Assembly (NCBI GenBank): GCA_947258615.1 | Contig: CAMYIX010000025.1 | Location: forward strand, 1-40,460 | DNA length: 40,460 nt | Origin: an uncultured Ectothiorhodospiraceae bacterium | Lineage (GTDB): Bacteria > Pseudomonadota > Gammaproteobacteria > UBA9214 | Direction of reading: 5' to 3' | Shown here: positions 36,276 through 40,460 of the stretch, piece by piece | Layout of the letters: each line of letters starts with the position of its first letter | Numbering within the stretch: position 1 is the first letter of the stretch | The notes under the pieces: generated by a model | The model's input: only the letters and a program-made list of their open reading frames with translations | Database searches by the model: none | What the model was told of the DNA's origin: nothing | Position numbers and translations under genes: made by a program

Positions 36276-37529
36276 TTAATGTGGCTTGCCTGCTTCAATC
36301 TGTGACCGGGCTTGCAACTCAACCAGTTCCTCTTCCACACCCGCTGCATGCGTCAGTTCGGCCACATTGTCCTTGGCGAAGAATCCCTGGAAGTCGTCGA
36401 AACGCTGGACGTATTCGATTATCAGGGATGAATGTTCCGAGGCGCTGGAAAAGATCTGTTTCAGGCCCTGGTCTCTCGACCCGATCACGTCAAGCAAGAA
36501 ATCGCGACCCTGTGCTGCAATCTGGCTGACCACGTGCTCTATATTCTCCCTGCCACCCGTCTCGCCGTCACGCACTGCCAGTGCAATGTGGTGCAGGCGC
36601 GGGCCGTAGTTGCGCACGAAGGTCTCGGTCGGCGAAGGCAGTCTTTCCAGGTGATTCACGAAGTAGGGCGTGTTGTTGGCGGTGAAGACCTTGGCCGGAC
36701 TCAGTATTTCGCTGTCATGGTGAACGCTTTTCGTGACGTTGGTTGACGAGTTCTGGTCCCGGATATCGTAGGAACCCCAGTAGTAGTAACTGGACAGAGA
36801 AAGCCACTCGAGAATGGCTACCTCGCGATTCTGGCTGTAAATGCGCGTGGCGAGATGATCGATGGGCAGGATCAGGGTGTCGATCCTGAGTTTTTTCTGC
36901 AATTCCTTGGCGGCCAGGTAAACCTCCTGGACCTCGGGTTTGATACTGCTGATCCCCAGGGCATAGACCCGGATATCCCCGAGTGGGCGTTCCAGGTAGC
37001 CGACGATGTTGTGGGTGTAGGGGGAGGGCTTGACCACGGCAAGGTTGCCGGGCAACTCGTGTTTGCGGATGTCGTCCTGGGAGAAGAAGCGGAATTCGCG
37101 CGCCTGCTGGCATTCAACTACCTTGTGTGTGTCCTCGACCCGCAATATCTCCCCCATATAACGGCTGTTGGGTTTGCGCGCACCGATGGGGTAGACCTCG
37201 TTCAGGCTGCGAAAGATACCGCGGGTACGCCGGTCCTTGACCTCGCGCACCAGCAGGTCCGGTGAATTCATGTCGATCCGCAGGATGTGTGTCCAGTGGC
37301 TCTTGCTCTCCAGTGTTACCAGGTAATGATAGGGCGTCATCAGTGTGAGTTCACCGATGTAACGGATGGAGTTTCCGGGATCAACCGTGATCATGATGGC
37401 ATCGATCTGGTCGATCATGTCGGTCAGGCCGCTGTGATCACGCTCTTCCAGCAGGCGTGCCAGGTAGTCTTCGAAAAATGAGGAGTTCTGCTTGTCCCCG
37501 TGCCGGGGGAAGCTCATCGAGCCTGTCAT
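36276..37529 (-). CDS. Unknown protein with a VOC domain resembling the C-terminal half of HPPD
   Basis: About 417 residues, cytoplasmic. The C-terminal third resembles 4-hydroxyphenylpyruvate dioxygenase: RLHHIALAVRDGE matches the HIAL strand bearing a metal-binding His, and SLIIEYVQRFDDFQGFFAKD followed by NVAELTHA matches the FFEIIQR-GFGxGNFKALF end with the metal-binding Glu. The first ligand is unclear; VHHDSEILSPAKV is a candidate region. The N-terminal half (IDAIMITVDPGNSIRYIGEL) is not recognised. A dioxygenase or other metal-dependent reaction on an alpha-keto acid is possible but unproven. Starts are GTG 37541, ATG 37529 and ATG 37517, none with a strong ribosome binding site; I use 37529. 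Confidence 0.65.
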   Translation of the reverse strand: MTGSMSFPRHGDKQNSSFFEDYLARLLEERDHSGLTDMIDQIDAIMITVDPGNSIRYIGELTLMTPYHYLVTLESKSHWTHILRIDMNSPDLLVREVKDRRTRGIFRSLNEVYPIGARKPNSRYMGEILRVEDTHKVVECQQAREFRFFSQDDIRKHELPGNLAVVKPSPYTHNIVGYLERPLGDIRVYALGISSIKPEVQEVYLAAKELQKKLRIDTLILPIDHLATRIYSQNREVAILEWLSLSSYYYWGSYDIRDQNSSTNVTKSVHHDSEILSPAKVFTANNTPYFVNHLERLPSPTETFVRNYGPRLHHIALAVRDGETGGRENIEHVVSQIAAQGRDFLLDVIGSRDQGLKQIFSSASEHSSLIIEYVQRFDDFQGFFAKDNVAELTHAAGVEEELVELQARSQIEAGKPH

Positions 37530-37572
37530 GTCAAAGTCCACTGCAGAAATTACGTTTCAGTCATTTTCCACG

Positions 37573-37628
37573 CAATATCCGCGCCAGTCTTTCCTGCGCC
37601 CCGTAACCTCGATTTCCTGCGGATATTG
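37573..37628. repeat. Ten-base inverted repeat upstream of the VOC gene
   Basis: CAATATCCGC (37573-37582) and GCGGATATTG (37619-37628) are exact inverted copies 36 bases apart. TTTCCTGCG also occurs twice in direct orientation between and beside them. The repeat lies 40-100 bases before the VOC gene start on the minus strand and could be a looped operator or an mRNA hairpin. Nothing else is seen in the 232-base gap. Confidence 0.4.
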
Positions 37629-37761
37629 AGGACCTGGCGAGCCTGCCCCGTCACGGGACCAGGCGCTGGATCGGGTCAGCCGCACCGCCATGGGGCGCCA
37701 GGATGCGAGACCGCACATAATTGGAACACAAAGGCCCGCCAGTACGGGTCTGGGCTGCAGG

Positions 37762-38679
37762 CTAGTCGAACCAGGTCTTGCGGATCTGCTCGTGAATCGA
37801 GGATATCCCGACCTGCAGTTTATCCACGACGTCATGCAGCGAGACGGCATCCAGTTTCTCCGGTTTGATCCTGTCCACGCGGCGTCGCGTCTCGCGTATG
37901 GGTTTCAGGGTGTCTGTGTGCTTCGGCAGTTCGCCGATGCATTCCTCGACCTGGTCCAGGCAATGAGAAACGGAGCGCGGGAATCTGCTGTTCTGCATCA
38001 GGAAACCAACCACATCGGCGCAGTGCACGCCCAGTTGAACATCCTTGCGATACATCTGGTAGGCGTTGAGTGCGCGCAGCATGCTGGTCCACACGTGCAC
38101 GTCCAGGCTGCTTGATTCGTCGGAGTCCTTCAGGCTCATGGCGCCGATATCGATAACGCGCGTCGTCATGTCGGCGCGCTCGAGATTGCGGCCGATACGT
38201 ACAAAATCGTAGGCCTCGTCGTGACTCATCGTACCCGCCAGCAGACCGGTCAGTTGCTGGCTGCGCTGAATGATCTCCGTCAGAAAATCGAAGCGACCGC
38301 GGCGCGGCAGGGCATCGTTTAGATGTGCCTTGGCATAGAGGTGCAGTTCATTGATTTGTTCCCATGCCTGTCCTGGCAACACCTCGCGCGAGGTGCGGGT
38401 GTTTTCACGTGCACTGGCAATCGAGTTAAATATTGATCCGGGATTGGTGCTGTCGGCGAGCAGGAATTTGACGGTATTGCGTTCGTCATGACGGGTATAA
38501 CGCTCGGTGAATGTCGGGTAGCTTCCTGTGATGACGGGCAGCACTTCCCAGCCGACGCGGGTGCCGCGCGGCAGATCAAGCAAAAGGAAGTGGTATGTGT
38601 TGACCAGGCGTGCCGTGTTCTCTGCGCGCTCGACATAACGCGCCATCCAGTAGATCCGCCTGGCAACCCGTGACAGCAT
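37762..38679 (-). CDS. Alpha-E domain protein (DUF403)
   Basis: The 305-residue all-helical protein begins MLSRVARRIYWMARYVERAENTARL, the alpha-E family signature, and ends VGISSIHEQIRKTWFD as relatives do. There is no obvious active site. In known gene sets it always travels with circularly permuted ATP-grasp proteins, either fused or as the next gene, and may be a partner or carrier domain. Here its start overlaps the ATP-grasp stop by one base (TGATG), so the two are translationally coupled. A second alpha-E domain is fused in the gene at 29793-32342. Confidence 0.9.
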   Translation of the reverse strand: MLSRVARRIYWMARYVERAENTARLVNTYHFLLLDLPRGTRVGWEVLPVITGSYPTFTERYTRHDERNTVKFLLADSTNPGSIFNSIASARENTRTSREVLPGQAWEQINELHLYAKAHLNDALPRRGRFDFLTEIIQRSQQLTGLLAGTMSHDEAYDFVRIGRNLERADMTTRVIDIGAMSLKDSDESSSLDVHVWTSMLRALNAYQMYRKDVQLGVHCADVVGFLMQNSRFPRSVSHCLDQVEECIGELPKHTDTLKPIRETRRRVDRIKPEKLDAVSLHDVVDKLQVGISSIHEQIRKTWFD

Positions 38680-40130
38680 CAGTTTTTCTCGTTATCCACG
38701 ATCCAGGTGTCCTTGCTGCCGCCGCCCTGGGAGGAATTGACGACCAGCGAACCCTGTCTCATGGCCACCCGGGTCAGTCCGCCAGCCGTTACAAAGGTCT
38801 CTTTTCCCTGCAGAATGAAAGGCCGAAGATCCAGATGCCGCGGCTCGACGTTGTGGTCGCACAGGGTCGGTGCCGTGGACAGCTTCAGTGCCGGCTGGCC
38901 GATGTAGTTGCGCGGGTTGCTGCGGATCAGCCTTTTGAATTCGTTGCGTTCCTTCGCGGTCGATTGCGGTCCAACCAGCATGCCATATCCCCCTGATTCA
39001 TTTGCCGGTTTGACCACCATCTTTTCCAGGTTGGCAAGTACATGCTTGCATTCCTTTTTGTTGTGGCAGCGATAGGTGGGGACATTCGGGAGCAAGGGGT
39101 CCGCGTCGAGGTAATAGCGGATGATGTCGGGTACGTAGGAATACACCACCTTGTCATCGGCAACGCCGCAACCCGGCGCATTGGCCAGGGCCACATTGCC
39201 CTTGCGCCAGGCGCGCATCAGACCGGGCACGCCGAGCGCCGAGTCTGGATTGAAAACCTCCGGGTCCAGGAACTGATCGTCGATGCGGCGATAGATGACA
39301 TCCACGCGCGCCATACCCTGAATGGTTTTCATGTAGACATAATCATCCTTGTCTACCATCAGGTCGCTGCCTTCGACCAGTTCGGCGCTCATGCTGCGCG
39401 CCAGGAAGGCATGCTCGAAATAGGCCGAGTTATAGATGCCCGGCGTGAGGACTACGATCTCCGGTCGTGCGCGCCGGCTGGGCGATATGGACTGCAGCAT
39501 CTCCTGCAGACGATCGGGGTAATCATCGACCGGCAGGATGGTGTTGTTCTCGAAGAGTTCCGGCAAGACCCGTTTGGTGACTTCGCGGTTTTCGATCATG
39601 TAGGAGACGCCCGAGGGCACACGCAGGTTGTCCTCGAGGACATAGATCGTCCCGTCGTTGTCACGCACCAGGTCACTACCGCAGATATGCGCCCAGACCT
39701 TATAAGCGGGAGTGATCCCGATGCATTCCTCACGAAACCCCTTGGATTCCGAGATCAGCGACTTCGGTACCACCTTGTCGCGAATGATCTTCTGGTCATG
39801 GTAGAGATCATCGATGAACAGGTTGAGGGCTTGCAGACGCTGCTTCAGTCCGGCCTCGGTCTTGCGCCATTCCCGGAGCGGAATCACCCGCGGGATGATG
39901 TCGTATGGCCAGGCGCGGTCGATGTTCTCGCCCTCGCTGTAGACCGTGAAGGTGACGCCCTTGTCGATGATGGCAAGCTCGGCGTCGAGTTTGCGGAGTT
40001 GTAGATCCTCATCTGACAGGGATCTCAGCCAGGCAGCCAGGTTGCGGGTCGGCGCGCGAGCATACCCGGGGGTGCTGATGAGCTCGTCATAGCACTCTCC
40101 TGGGTCATATTTTTTCCAATCGATAGCCAT
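38679..40130 (-). CDS. Circularly permuted ATP-grasp protein (DUF404/DUF407)
   Basis: The 483-residue protein has the motifs of the permuted ATP-grasp family: RVIPLREWRKTEAGLKQRLQ, IYVLEDNLRVPSGVSYMIEN (Glu-Asp-Asn, probable metal site), VDVIYRRIDDQFLDPEVFNP, ALGVPGLMRAWRKGNVALAN, VLANLEKMVVKPANESGGYG (probable ATP-binding Lys) and AGGLTRVAMRQGSLVVNSSQ. It should form an amide bond at the cost of ATP, with unknown substrates. It is the first gene of the minus-strand set. No strong ribosome binding site precedes the ATG. Confidence 0.9.
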   Translation of the reverse strand: MAIDWKKYDPGECYDELISTPGYARAPTRNLAAWLRSLSDEDLQLRKLDAELAIIDKGVTFTVYSEGENIDRAWPYDIIPRVIPLREWRKTEAGLKQRLQALNLFIDDLYHDQKIIRDKVVPKSLISESKGFREECIGITPAYKVWAHICGSDLVRDNDGTIYVLEDNLRVPSGVSYMIENREVTKRVLPELFENNTILPVDDYPDRLQEMLQSISPSRRARPEIVVLTPGIYNSAYFEHAFLARSMSAELVEGSDLMVDKDDYVYMKTIQGMARVDVIYRRIDDQFLDPEVFNPDSALGVPGLMRAWRKGNVALANAPGCGVADDKVVYSYVPDIIRYYLDADPLLPNVPTYRCHNKKECKHVLANLEKMVVKPANESGGYGMLVGPQSTAKERNEFKRLIRSNPRNYIGQPALKLSTAPTLCDHNVEPRHLDLRPFILQGKETFVTAGGLTRVAMRQGSLVVNSSQGGGSKDTWIVDNEKN

Positions 40131-40312
40131 TGCACTAATGTGGTGCCGTTTCCAGGCCGAATTGCACCTTTACCACAGTACGGAATCGATTTGCAATAAG
40201 CGTGCCGCTAGCTAGGGGGCTGCATGTGTCGGGACAGGTTGTCGGTCCGCTCCCTGAAATGTTGAGACCTGACCTGTTCGATGTCGAGCGGGGGGGGAGG
40301 ACGGCTGGATTG
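40131..40312. other. Gene-free leader of the ATP-grasp gene set
   Basis: These 182 bases separate the ArsC-like stop from the first ATP-grasp gene. A run of nine G lies at 40290-40298. On the minus strand TTGCAA (40196-40191) could be a -35, but no good -10 lies 17 bases on. No gene or terminator is apparent. Confidence 0.4.
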
Positions 40313-40460
40313 TCAGCTTTTGTTTTGCAAATCACTCAGCAATTTTTCTACGCGCTGCCTAATGTCATCGCGGCTGGCACGGAAGATTTGTAGTATTTCC
40401 TCTTCCCTGCCGCTAGCCCGGGCCGGGTCATCCAGGGGCCAGTGCAGCTTGCGGGTCATC
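40313..40460 (-). CDS. ArsC-like low-molecular-weight phosphatase family protein, C-terminal part
   Basis: The last 49 codons of a gene entering from the right edge are visible. The residues TRKLHWPLDDPARASG, then REEEILQIFRASRDDIRQRV and EKLLSDLQ, match the C-terminus of thioredoxin-coupled arsenate reductases and related low-molecular-weight tyrosine phosphatases (HW..DPA..G..EE...FR..RD.I..R). The catalytic Cys loop lies outside the window, so its function cannot be confirmed. A resistance function would fit the metal-efflux genes, although 12 kb separates them. The gene points into the ATP-grasp set, but with a gap of 182 bases. Confidence 0.62.
   Translation of the reverse strand, partial: MTRKLHWPLDDPARASGREEEILQIFRASRDDIRQRVEKLLSDLQNKS

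Noticed and set aside
37557..37850. Extra small gene between alpha-E and the VOC gene
   Set aside because: Its first third lies inside the alpha-E gene in another frame and no motif or ribosome binding site supports it.
40135..40335. 66-residue frame upstream of the ATP-grasp gene
   Set aside because: It crosses the end of the ArsC-like gene in another frame, has no ribosome binding site and an unnatural composition.
1..40460. CRISPR array, tRNA or rRNA genes
   Set aside because: No regularly spaced identical repeats, no cloverleaf with the usual TTC arm and no rRNA-like sequence was seen, though a scan by covariance model was not possible.

Overview
The window looks like the chromosome of a GC-rich gammaproteobacterium. 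The main reason is the gene order polA, engB, cytochrome c4, dsbA, EEP-family gene, which as I remember it is also found in Pseudomonas and relatives. The short repeats between genes fit this group too. No rRNA, tRNA, CRISPR array or transposase gene was seen. Protein names rest on motifs read by eye, not on database searches.

Layout. (1) 1-10576 is mostly core genome: the end of a TRAP transporter small permease, DUF2782 and LOG genes, then divergently polA, a likely small RNA in the polA-engB gap, engB, cytochrome c4, dsbA, an acetolactate-synthase-like enzyme, an EEP-family protein and a methyltransferase. (2) 10577-11279 has no gene; it holds short palindromic repeats arranged roughly as mirror images. 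(3) 11280-15746 carries a cupin, then a 1205-residue protein that I read as a pyrophosphate-type PEP carboxykinase, behind a promoter with a near-perfect palindrome at its start site, then a 69-residue unknown. (4) 15805-17316 is an exported trypsin-like protease. (5) 17486-27726 is a metal-resistance block: a broken copper P-type ATPase, a DsbA-like protein, a cusCBA-type RND efflux operon with an odd Cys/His-rich frame in front of cusC, and a divergent CDF-type transporter. (6) 28025-40130 is the most unusual part. The Anbu proteasome-like peptidase converges on a long minus-strand gene set: a circularly permuted ATP-grasp protein, alpha-E (DUF403), a VOC protein resembling the C-terminal half of HPPD, a stand-alone CBM48, a transglutaminase-DUF2126 fusion, an ATP-grasp-alpha-E fusion and a second transglutaminase. 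(7) The right edge holds the end of an ArsC-like phosphatase gene.

How the genes fit together. Region 6 contains two ATP-grasp/alpha-E pairs (one split, one fused), two transglutaminase-fold proteins with intact Cys-His-Asp, a putative amidoligase domain and Anbu. From published comparative genomics of these families, such sets are thought to make, attach and remove a peptide-like tag or metabolite, but the product is not known. The VOC and CBM48 genes between the two halves are additions I do not know from the standard set. Region 5 would export Cu/Ag from the periplasm through CusCBA, while the cytoplasmic exporter CopA appears to be inactivated.
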